Assembly: GCA_021030915.1 (NCBI GenBank)
Contig: JAGEMR010000140.1
Span: 1-64,000, forward strand
Source: Astrothelium macrocarpum
Lineage: Eukaryota; Ascomycota; Dothideomycetes; Trypetheliales; Trypetheliaceae
DNA length: 64,000 nucleotides
Reading direction: 5' to 3'
The notes beneath the pieces are model-generated. The model was not told the origin of the DNA. It saw nothing but the letters and a program-made list of their open reading frames with translations, and did no database searches. Positions 44,514 through 53,987 of the stretch are shown here, in pieces (the stretch's first letter is position 1; each line of letters starts with the position of its first letter). The translations under genes were made by a program, and so were the position numbers.

Positions 44514-46449
44514 ATGGCAGCAGTTGTTGCCCCGCGTTCGAGCCAACCCCAGGCCTTCATCTCTAGCTACGCTCCACGTTTACGCGCATACGGGAATTCC
44601 TTGCTCGCTCCCGTCTTTCCTCAAACTACTCAGATACCTGTCGGACGCACAACCAAGCGTGGCACTACTGCCATAAATTACGCGGAAGACTTTGAGGATG
44701 ACGATCAAGATGATAGTGAAGGCCCGCGGCGATTCACTGGCCTGCGCAGTCGCCAAAAGGAAGATCCTGCTGCTGAGAAAGCTGGTCCAGGAGCGCAACC
44801 AGGGAAAGAGTTGACTGTACCCGTTGAAGTCCAAGGCATATGGCGGGATTGGATGGGCAAACCAAAGCGAGGACTGTTCGTGGCCCATGAATATTTTTAT
44901 TGAAGTTTGTCGGCTAACCAGAGAGGTGGTAGCACTGAAAAACAGCTCCAAGTACAATCTGCCCTTCCACTAACCCTAATCCCCATCCGTATCGATCTTG
45001 ATATTGCTTCCTTTCGACCTGAAGCTCCACTACCAACTCCACAAAATGCACGCGATTTCGGCATTGACGAAAATCTACCCGCATATAAACAGCCAGAAGC
45101 AACTCCAGCATATCGATTAAAAGATACATTTCTATGGAATTTACATGAAGCACTCATTACCCCCGATCAATTTGCAAAAGTCTTTGTCGACGAGCTGGAC
45201 TTTCCAGCAGAAAGAAAGCCTGCAATGGTCACACAGATTGCAACTCAAATACGAACCCAATTAGAAGAATATGCTGGAGTAGCCCTTCATCCATTGTTTC
45301 ACTCAATAAATACTAGCAACCCCATCACGTCAAATGCAGTCCAGCCTGTCCGACCCGCTTTATCGCGAGATCAATCTTCCACTCCCGCTCCTACAAACGG
45401 CTTCCTCGTCCCTGCAACAAGCGCATTAGCAACACCACAAGCCGCCAGTCCCGCACCCAACGGCATCACCGCCTCCGCCAAACCCATCCCGTCTGAAGAT
45501 CTATTGAATCCCGACGACACCTACCGCTGCATCATCAACCTCAGCATCAACCTCATGAACCGCCTCTACACCGACAAATTCGAATGGTCGCTCCTCCACC
45601 CCCCAGGCTTCGCCGAGCTCTTCGCCAAGCAAACCTGCGCCGACATTGGCCTGTCCGGCGAATGGGTACCCGCCATGACGCACGCCATCTACGAGGCGGT
45701 GCTGCGGCTGAAGAAGGAGGCGTGCGAGAACGGCGGGCTCGTCAGCGTCGGCTACGGCGAGATCGACAACGACGCCGCGGAAGGCGCCGAGGCCGGCTGG
45801 CGCTACGACCCGGAGCACCTGGCGGACGAGTGGGAGCCCAAGGTCGAGCTGCTGTCCAAGGAGGAGATTGAGAAGCGCGAGGGCGACCGCGAGCGGCAGA
45901 TCCGCCGGCTGCGCAGGGAGACGGCGCGCTTTTCGAGTACCGCGAATATGGCGGGTGGGGTGCCGCAGGGTGGCGGCCAGGGTGGGCAGGGAGGACAGGG
46001 TCAGACGGATTATTTTGGCAATGCGGAGGCGCAGGATCAGCCGATGGGGAGGGGCGAGCGGAGTAAGAAGAAGAGGAGGTTTAGGAGTTTGAGCCCCGTG
46101 GAGAGGGAGACACCGGACGCGACGGCAGGGTATGGTGGAGGAGGAGGGTTGTCGGATTAGTGAGTCTTCTGAATAGGAGATGAGAGGCGTTGGATGCTGA
46201 CGATTTCTTTAGCGAGCGACCTACCTGGCGGTGTTCTCATTGCATGGTATGGGGCTCTGCTGTGTGGGCAGTGCGAGATGGACCACACGGACCAAGGGTG
46301 AGTTTTCAATGTTCGTTGCTGTTACACAATAAGGCTGACTCTGGTAGACCTTGTGCAATAACTGTGGTTTATTATACGAACGCGATAAGAAGCTTCCGCC
46401 ATGGTCAAAAGATTTATTCGTTGGTGAACGACCATATGGAGTTCGATAA
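44514..46449 (+). CDS. SFH1: SNF5/SMARCB1-family chromatin-remodelling subunit (Sfh1) with C-terminal GATA-type zinc finger
   Basis: Four exons: 44514-44879, 44922-46159, 46213-46297, 46348-46449, total 596 aa. The N-terminus (FISSYAPRLRAYGNSLLAPV) leads to VEVQGIWRDWMGKPK and the SNF5 domain: LTLIPIRIDLDIASF, YRLKDTFLWNLHEALITPDQ, FVDELDFP, QIRTQLEEYAG, then IINLSINLMNRLYTDKFEWS and WVPAMTHAIYEAVLRLKKEA. A Gly/Gln and basic region (GERSKKKRRFRSLSP) follows. The last two exons encode a GATA-like finger, CSHC (exon 3) and CNNC (exon 4) around WAVRDGPHGPR, ending KLPPWSKDLF. SFH1 proteins are core subunits of the RSC/SWI-SNF remodelling complex. The first intron is short (42 nt, donor gtggcc) and is the weakest boundary. 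Confidence 0.88.
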
Positions 46450-47002
46450 CCAGGTGCGGGTGGAACAATTCAAAATTTATCTGAACCGAGGCAGAGGTAG
46501 TGTCGGTGTCCTTTCGGCGACGAGGAGTTTCTACGGGATGCAGATATCGGAACGCTGGGAGCAAGAAGGAGTCCTTCTCACACTTCGAGGCGGGTGAAAT
46601 AGCATGCTTCAAGGCTTATCAGTTTCTTTTGGGAGGTAGAATGCACGATAGATTCTGCAACAAAATGATGCGTTTAGTAGCGCTTGGAGGGGGAATCTTC
46701 GGTCGGATTGTATCACCATACGTATGTGCAGTCAAACACGCCCTCGATCCGTAATGTTAATATAATTGACATGCATTCAGCACATCCACTATTGCTACAA
46801 GAATGCTTTGAGTTCGTGTCGCCACAGCAAAAATATGACAACCTTGAAGGGAGATTTGTTACTCAAAAGCTCCTAAAATATTGAAAACGTTCCTTTCCTA
46901 TCCCAGAGAGCAGCCAAGCAATGATGACCATCTCAGCCTCTCCATTTCCCTCCTAATTACAGTTGGCATACTTCGTCCAATCAATCCTAAATGCCTACTC
47001 CT
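46450..47002. other. 3' intergenic, nothing recognised
   Basis: About 550 bases downstream of SFH1. Short open frames overlap the end of the gene in other registers and have no conserved motif. Confidence 0.55.
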
Positions 47003-47175
47003 GCCAGCGGGTGCAATAAAATATGTCACCCGCGACCATGAGAAATAATTTACCGCACATATTATAGGGCGACCCACAGCAATACTAATAGAGAAAATGT
47101 TAGAAGTTATTTCCCAGCAGAGTTAGTTACAATTTTCACTTACTTTAAACAATCTAGGGTCCTCCCCAGGAGGCT
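47003..47175. mobile_element. MITE-like inverted-repeat element, copy D (right end truncated)
   Basis: The left end is the best preserved in the window: gccagcgggtgcaataaaat then atgtcacccgcgaccatgag. The right side (agggtcctccccaggagg) matches other copies but stops at about 47175, directly at the stop codon of the neighbouring minus-strand gene. Confidence 0.7.
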
Positions 47176-47901
47176 TCAGTCCTCCCTCTTCGGAACCTTC
47201 ACCTGGGGGCCTCCCTGACCCCCCTCTTCCTCCAACCCTCGCTTCCTCCCCCTTGCACCCTCCATCCCCTCCCCCTCCTTCTTCACCTGCTGCTGCTGCT
47301 GGGCGGATTGCTGCCCCTGCTGCTGCGCCGTCTTCCACGCCCCAATCAGATTGCCATCGCCCCGAACATGCACACCGCAGTCGATCCTCAGCGCGAAATT
47401 CTGGCCACTCCCGATGCCAGCCCCGGCACCACCGCCGCTCGTGCCCACCTGCCTCAGCGCCGCCAGCACTGTCGCGGCTAGCGCTGCCGGCGAGGGCGTG
47501 GTGATGCCGTTGCGCGAGCCGATGATGTGTGTTGATGCATCGATGTTGAGCGTTGTTGTCGGGGCTGGTGCTGGTACTGGTGTGGGGAAGTCCTCGTCGT
47601 CATCGGACAGAGAATCGATTTCGGCGAAAGGATAGGGTGGCGGGAAGGTTTCGGGTTCCAGGGGTGCGGCGGTGGTGGAGACGGATGCGATGAGTTGGGG
47701 GAGGTTGGGGTTGCGGAGGAGAGCGTCGATGAGTTCTTTGAGGCGGGCTTGTGAGAGGGGGTCAGGGGCGGTGGGGGACATTGCGCTTTCTATTGGGAGG
47801 AGAAAGGCCAAGGGTGTGATGGTGGGGTTGGTGGGTTTTAAGTTGCACGCTTTCAGTGTGAGAAAGGGCGTTATGTGGTGTGGGTGGATATTGTGTTTCA
47901 A
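47176..47901 (-). CDS. nuclear-type hypothetical protein
   Basis: 241-codon single-exon frame. The Met at codon 41 (47781; MSPTAPDPLSQARLKELIDA) is the more likely start because the preceding segment is low in coding character; it gives 201 aa. An N-terminal helix (RLKELIDALLRNPNLPQLIA) is followed by an acidic segment (IDSLSDDDEDFPTP), a small-residue region containing TTTLNIDASTHIIGSRNGIT and FALRIDCGVHVRGDGNLIG, then a Gln-rich stretch and a basic C-terminus (ARGRKRGLEE; QVKVPKRED) that could be a nuclear localisation signal. I do not recognise the family. The stop codon coincides with the truncated end of MITE copy D, so the C-terminus may have been altered by that insertion. C-rich at the low-coordinate end and G-rich at the other. 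Confidence 0.55.
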   Translation of the reverse strand: MKHNIHPHHITPFLTLKACNLKPTNPTITPLAFLLPIESAMSPTAPDPLSQARLKELIDALLRNPNLPQLIASVSTTAAPLEPETFPPPYPFAEIDSLSDDDEDFPTPVPAPAPTTTLNIDASTHIIGSRNGITTPSPAALAATVLAALRQVGTSGGGAGAGIGSGQNFALRIDCGVHVRGDGNLIGAWKTAQQQGQQSAQQQQQVKKEGEGMEGARGRKRGLEEEGGQGGPQVKVPKRED

Positions 47902-48782
47902 GGCGAGCCCTTCTATCAGAGGCAGAAAGGGCTTTGCTTGTCGAGTAGTTGTAGGAAATGTGGATAGAAAAAAGTGAAGCTAGACTTCGAGGAGAAAAAG
48001 TTATATTTTATAGTGTGGGAAGGCGAAGCTTGACGCTGAGTATGAGTATGACTGGTCACAGGGTGGTACAGTCACAATACGAAGGAGGCGCTCTGAGTGT
48101 GAATAGGAAAACGATGAAGGAAGCCTACCTTACATAAATGGGAAACGCTAAAGTCACCCCAAAACCTACGTCAATGGGAATTTCGTCTGCCACAGCGCGG
48201 ATGGGGCCTTATTGTGGGTGACCGACATTGCTATTGTCGCTGACACTTACCAAGAACGGTTCTCAATAGGAAGCAGCGTTGCGCATCGCAAGCACGGCAT
48301 CATCGTCTTGGCGACCGGTGGACGCCGTCCCTGAACACCTTGCATGACATGATCGCATAATACTATCGTCAGCAGTAGTGTGCCAATTTGGAAGCTTGGG
48401 TTCTTAGTATTGTTGTCGCATGGAGTAAGTTGTGAGTCTATTCATGTGTTGCCTATTGTTGTTGGTCAGGAGCGAAGTTGCCGCTGATTGGCTAATCATC
48501 CGAAACGTCCGTCGCCTTCCCCCATTCCTTTCCCAAACCCATCAGCCACAACCTGGACTCAAGTCTGCTGTCATGAAATCACTCTGAGAAATCGTGAGCA
48601 ATGATGAGTGTTCCATGAGAACTTCTCAGAAGAAAGATGGGTCGAAGAGGGTGTTTTGATTCATGCGTCTCGTGATTAATTATCTTACGCGAGCTATTAT
48701 TTAGTCTAGGTGAGTCATCGAGGAGCTCCTTAATTACTCCGCTTCTCCTCTTTCGTTCACGCCCTATCGCCAATACAAGGCA
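47902..48782. other. divergent promoter region, nothing recognised
   Basis: About 880 bases between the minus-strand hypothetical gene and the RidA gene. No repeat or RNA gene was recognised. Confidence 0.6.
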
Positions 48783-49340
48783 ATGTATCTTCGCAGTCGC
48801 TGCTTTTCAACCCTTCATTCTCGAAATACCGTGTTAAAACCCATCATGTCGAACCAAAGGAAAGCCGTTTTTACAGATAAAGCCCCGGCTCTACGTCCAC
48901 CGCAGTTCCCATTTTCACAGGCTATTATTCATAACGGCATGGTCTACTGCTCGGGAAACGTTGGGATGAATCCCTCAACCAAAGAAATCATCAGTGGTAC
49001 TGTGACCGATAGAACGGTAGTATTCTTGCGGTAACACGTCAGGCCCCGCTTACAAGAGAAACAGGCCCAAGCACTTCGAAATCTATCTGCTGTACTTGAG
49101 GCCGCTGGTTCGAGCCTGAAGAATGCCGTGAAGGTGAATGTCTATATCACGACCATGGCTAATTTCAAGGCAATGAACGATGGCTATTCAGAATTCTTTG
49201 AAGAACCTCTTCCCGTACGTAATATTGTATGGCGTAATGATTGAAATTAATTCTTTGCCAAATAGGCTCGGACTTGCGTTGCTGTCAAAGAGCTGCCTCT
49301 GGGTACGGACGTTGAGATTGAGTGTATAGCTCATCTCTGA
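48783..49340 (+). CDS. RidA/YjgF-family enamine/imine deaminase
   Basis: Three exons, 48783-49016, 49065-49214 and 49266-49340, give 152 aa. The core reads FTDKAPALRPPQFPFSQAII, VYCSGNVGMNPSTKEI, QALRNLSAVLEAAGSSLKNA, VKVNVYITTMANFKAMNDGY, and PARTCVAVKELPLGTDVEIE, with the substrate-binding Arg (ARTCV) and final Glu of the family. RidA hydrolyses reactive 2-aminoacrylate and other enamines formed by PLP enzymes. The first ATG adds a 21-residue basic, Arg/Ser-rich leader (MYLRSRCFSTLHSRN), a typical mitochondrial presequence. A second ATG at 48846 (MSNQRKAVF) gives the cytosolic-length protein. Dual start or dual location, like yeast Mmf1 and Hmf1 from one gene, is plausible. Convergent with the JmjC gene. 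Confidence 0.92.
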
Positions 49341-49462
49341 AGCCATGGATAGCTCGAATTCATGGTTGATTACGCAGACAATCAAGGGATGTTCATTGGG
49401 GCTTGCCATTCATTGGAAGGGAATACGACATCTATTTCAATCAACATGAAATTCGCATCCGG

Positions 49463-50522
49463 CTATCGAAACCACCAATTTACCTATGACAACATCAGCA
49501 CTGGTGCAACGTGATAGCCTTTTTTTGGAGCTTACCGATGCTGTGATGCCTTTGCCAATACCCTTGATACTATGCCACCATCCTTTTGGAATAAAAATAG
49601 CATCGCCAGATTCCAGGTGCGCCTCTAGCTGGCAATGGACGTTCTGACCCCAAACGATTTCTTCCAATGCTTCCTTCTCAGCCCCTTGCATCATTTCTGC
49701 GCCTCGAAAAGCTGCAGAAGCGTTACCGTGAACTCGCATTTGAGCAGCTCTGAACATTTCGAGGCCTAAATCCGGCTCATACAAACGAACAACTTTGCGC
49801 CCAGCGAGCTGAACGAATAGATTTGGGTTCGGATCTTTGTGCAGCGGGGTATTTGTCGGGGATATCCCCATCCAGATATTTGAGTCATACACATCGCCTC
49901 GACCACTAGACTTGACAACGTTCGGAACCGGAAGATCATCTTTCATCATCTGCGGAAGATCGGATAGTGATGCTTGGGCGAGGTACACACGTGTAGAGCA
50001 CAAATTTCGCTCTCCCTCGTTGAGATTCTCGTCTGCTTGTAAATTACTCCAATGAATGAAATCGCCAAGTGATGCGTCAAATCGGTCAAAAGTCGTTTCG
50101 CTTCCAAATGCTGTCTTTCGACATTGTGTATATTCTATTGGCACAGTAGTCTTGGCAAATTGAGACAAATATGACGTCTTCAGCCGCCATAACTCTGGAT
50201 CATGCGGGTCAGTCTCGAACCATTTGTTTATGGCGGGTAGGGTGTTGTGAGACCCTTTCCGTAGGATGGCGGGTACGGCTGCATCAAATGCAAGCTTGCG
50301 AAACGTCCCGACAGAGTCATCAGAAAGTCGGACGAAAGAGTCGACTCCTGTTGAACCGTAGCATCTCACTTTTTGGGCTAGACCAGTTGATCTAAAAAAT
50401 CGGGTCCGAAATGGCATGCGAAAAAGCGGGACTGGTAAGTCGTTGAAATCACGATCTTGCCATGAGAAGGGCGCGATATTCGTCCAAGTCACTGGTGCAC
50501 GGTCACTCTCGACATTAACCAA
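49463..50522 (-). CDS. JmjC/cupin-8-like Fe(II)/2-oxoglutarate oxygenase
   Basis: Two exons, 50522-49536 and 49483-49463, give 335 aa. The second exon adds only VNWWFR, completing the conserved C-terminal strand (KGITASVNWWFR). The metal-binding facial triad is visible: HKD in TPLHKDPNPNLFVQLAGRKV (HxD) and the distal His in AIFIPKGWWHSIKGIGKG. The N-terminal half is helical with FRKLAFDAAVPAIL. This arrangement is that of small JmjC hydroxylases related to human HSPBAP1, JMJD4/5 and the asparaginyl hydroxylase FIH group. The target protein or RNA cannot be inferred. Without the second exon the unspliced frame runs into unrelated residues, which supports the intron. Confidence 0.85.
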
Positions 50523-50786
50523 AAACGGTTTAGTTCAGCTATGACCCAGTCGTCCCCTTTTCTCCTCTCTCCGCGTGTCTACTGTACTAAGGTACCAAAA
50601 CAACCTTCCATTGCAAGCGACTATCTAAGACAAAGAAGGGAGTGGTAGAGAAGATGGCCTGCGGCTCTTCCGCTTTGTCTTCACACTACCCAGCCACCGC
50701 CAGAGCTAAATGTACGCCGTCGCCATGACAAGATAAGCTCAGGATTTCCCAGTTTTCGAATTTTTGATGAGATCAACTTCGAGGCT

Positions 50787-52986
50787 TCAGTCAAAAATAC
50801 CCATATGTTTCGGAACTTCAAAGTCAACGTGCGGTTGGTCTTTGACGTATTTAGGGACTTCTGGCCAATGGTCGTCTCCCTCGAATAACGCTACTTGCAT
50901 TCCCAAAACGAAATATCTAACTCTGAAAACGTGAAACATTGTTGCAGCTGGTTGGGTTATCTTCCACCTTAACGCTAGCCAACCTCCAGCTGGAAGTTCA
51001 TGAAGGTAACCTCGGGGCGGATTGTCAAGATTGATGAGCTTGGGATCCTGTTCCTGGACATCTGCAACATCTTTCCAATCAAATTTGGTTTCCCCGCTAC
51101 CCAGGCGAAATGTCGGGTCGTTGTGCTTGTACATTGGAATTGTGACTGGTAAATCATTCTCGACGATAACGTCAACCACACTGCCAAGCGGAAGACCTGT
51201 AACCACTGGGCTTGGCTCTGGAAAGTTTTGGTGTGGATCAAAAGCCAAGGGGGCCATCAAACCCCTGAATACTTGCCACGGAGTCCCATTTAGAGAGCAA
51301 TTCGTGATGTACGGATTGTATGGATCTGGTGCTCCTGTCGCTCGGAATCGAAGCGTTATGTCCGCGTTCTTCGGAGGCTCAATGTCTGGATAAGGATGGA
51401 GCTCGGATTTATCGAGTAAGACAGCTCCATCCTTAATCGAGCCATCGATTTCTATGACTGAATCCTGATCCGATGGACGTGGCATTGGCTCTCCAAGCAG
51501 CCTACCAAATTGCCGATGCTATATCTATTAGCCACAATCCTGATCTCCATGAAAACCCAGACTTACTGGATATCGAAGGATGGCATAGGTCTGAATGAAC
51601 TGGAGCCTACTCAGTGCATGCATTCTTATGGCATAATCTCCAGGATTTTGGTCAAGTTTGACCAGCACAGTGAGGCGCTCCGCATTGGTTAATGTAAGGA
51701 CTTGCACCTTTTGTGGCTTGACAAATCCGCCATCATTAGCGACTACCCACATTTCATGATTATCAATACTGATTCTCCACGGATGCTCGAGACCAGGATT
51801 CACAAAGTTCAATAATATCCAACGGCGATTGTAAGTTTCAACGACCTTGCAAACTTTTAGTCAAAGCTTCTGAAATCCAGGTGAAGCATACTTGCCTCAT
51901 AATCTCCATCCGAAGGCGTACAATCAGGGTATGCAACGGCTCCTGAGGGTTGCTTAACGCAGCCATTTGCATCGACAGGTTGGCCGTCGATTTCTTCCAA
52001 CCATTCGGGTTTACAGTGAACCCTTCCCTTTCCTTCGAGTCGTGAGCTGCGAAACCCTCTATTGGATTTTACAACATACCGTTCACAAGGGCAGAATTGA
52101 AACAATAGGGGTCGTAGCCTTCCCCTTGGAGTTGTGCAAGGAGCCAGTCCATTGGCTTATGCTGATAGTTGTACACGCTGAGGTGTGCTGGTGATTCCTC
52201 TGCCTCCATCATGTCCTGAATTTCCAAGGGGTTCTCACTTATCATATGATAGGGCCTTGGTCTTTGCGAGCTTGGGCGAATCCATACGGTCCCGTACATA
52301 CCATCCACACTAGGTGTCGACGTATGGTCAAGGAACCATTTCAGGCCCCAATCGTCCGAAGTGTTGAACACGCTGGTCCAGTTCGCCCGTGGAAAGATTG
52401 GATATTGGGTGACTCCTGACGAACCATCGTTCCAAGTTGCGGAATTCTTGTGTCGAACACCAACCCTATGATGATCGTGAGACTTGTTCATTTACAACTC
52501 GGTTGGCCTTACCAGTGGATAGTCGTGGGAAGGCCGAAATCATTGTGGATGTTAATCCGGAGGAGATCTCCTTCATTAACATTGATTGTGGAAAACGGCG
52601 ATTCGTTATTACCAACAAACAATGGTCTCCAATGGCCCCCATCTATTCAAAGTTAGCAAAAAATCTTCGAAATGATGCCCTTGGTGCTTGCCAGGATTTC
52701 TCCAGGCTTGAGATAAATTCAGCTGGTAATCGACGGTCTGAGGTGTGTGTTGTGGTAGTGCCGTATGCTGAGACAACATCTCAGAGTCGAAGTGTTTATG
52801 GCATACTTCATCATGTGTGACAGTTCTTCTCTGTACCAGTGACTGATATAAGATTTTGGCACTGAACAACAGCAATACCAGAACTCCAGTAGCCTTCAAC
52901 ACGACGGAGACGAATCTGGACCGCTTGGGTGCTGGAAGTTGGATTTGATCATCAAATCGAACGACTGGTTCTTTAAAATCCGGCAT
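50787..52986 (-). CDS. membrane-anchored multicopper-oxidase-like pseudoenzyme
   Basis: Six exons: 52986-52692, 52642-52513, 52465-52080, 52032-51896, 51845-51567, 51518-50787, total 652 aa with one uninterrupted frame. A hydrophobic segment at about 25-50 (VVLKATGVLVLLLFSAKILY) after a charged N-terminus predicts a type II membrane anchor with the oxidase part outside the cytoplasm. Three cupredoxin domains are recognisable by similarity to the neighbouring enzyme. However, the copper motifs are degraded: HWHG reads HWVG, YHGH reads FLDH, the HPxHxHxH block reads IPMYKHND, and HCHxxxH reads HVFRVRY, so the type 1 Cys and most His ligands are gone. The frame, introns and hydrophobic core are maintained, so this is not an ordinary dead gene. 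Introns 1 and 4 start with GC (gcaagc, gcaagt). Divergently transcribed from an intact multicopper oxidase 1 kb away. Confidence 0.82.
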
Positions 52987-53987
52987 TTTACAATTATCTC
53001 CTGTAGATATGAATTGAAGCCTGGGAAACTGTATGGGTTAGTCGTGGAAAGCCGTTGCACTGCATATATGGCGTTCTCGCAAAGGTTCTACAGCCGACAA
53101 CATCTGCCGATAAACTCTCTAATCCAAAATATTGATCATATGCTATTTCTTATCCTCTCGGCAAAGCATCTTGATCACACTGGCACGGTTCCACTAAGGT
53201 TTGGGCATCTGCGGGTCTATCGAGAATTCTTTAGAGCAACTTGGAAGGGGAGCACCCTGGGTACAAATTCCCTGTGCATGACAAGCTTACCCTGGATTAT
53301 TTAGAAGGAGCTTTGTGGATCGATCTAACTGCTACCGACAAAATATGAACCGACACTAAGGTACGGAATACTGCACCCATGGCTCGGGCTCACAATATTG
53401 CAAGGGAGGTAGAACGGAACATGCCGTTGCTACGTGATTCGGCTGGACTACTTCTTCATCCTCTTCTTCGTCAGTGCTGAATACAATCACAAGAAAAAGT
53501 TCATGGTCGCCGATTTCTGTTTCAAACTCGTTCTCTACGTGCTCTAGCGGCTCGGCTTAGTCCGATATCCCTGCCAATTGTTCGCGCTTGCGTCGGCATC
53601 TCTGCATCTTTGCTCTTGATGCGACTCCCAAAATCGAAGATGACGAATATGGTGAAACTATTTACCGCAAGAAGTTGCTGTAGACATCCGCACGCCTTAT
53701 CACGTCGTCGACAAGATTGGCACTCCCCTGTATGGTTCAAACTTTGAGAAAGACTCGAGCCTTTCTTGGACACACCGCTAATAGTATTACCGCTTGCTCT
53801 TGATGAGGGTTTCTTCAACACGTAAACAGTCATTCACCTTCTTTATGGTTCACGACATTCCTGCTCACAACCGTGGCTACTCTTTTTTTTACATCTTCGT
53901 TGTGGAATTCGAACTACAGGAACTAAGGAAGCTACGAAGTTTCGTCTCTCTACCTATCGTATTCGCGGGAAGTTCGATCTTTACAGT
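52987..53987. promoter_or_regulatory. 1-kb divergent intergenic region between two multicopper-oxidase genes
   Basis: No coding exon, repeat or RNA gene recognised. Because the two genes start on opposite sides, the promoters of both must lie here, which would allow shared regulation. No specific binding site could be assigned with confidence. Confidence 0.5.

Noticed and set aside
50787..52986. Calling the degenerate multicopper oxidase a pseudogene
   Set aside because: No stop or frameshift across six exons and retained hydrophobic pattern; changes are concentrated at copper ligands, so pseudoenzyme fits better.
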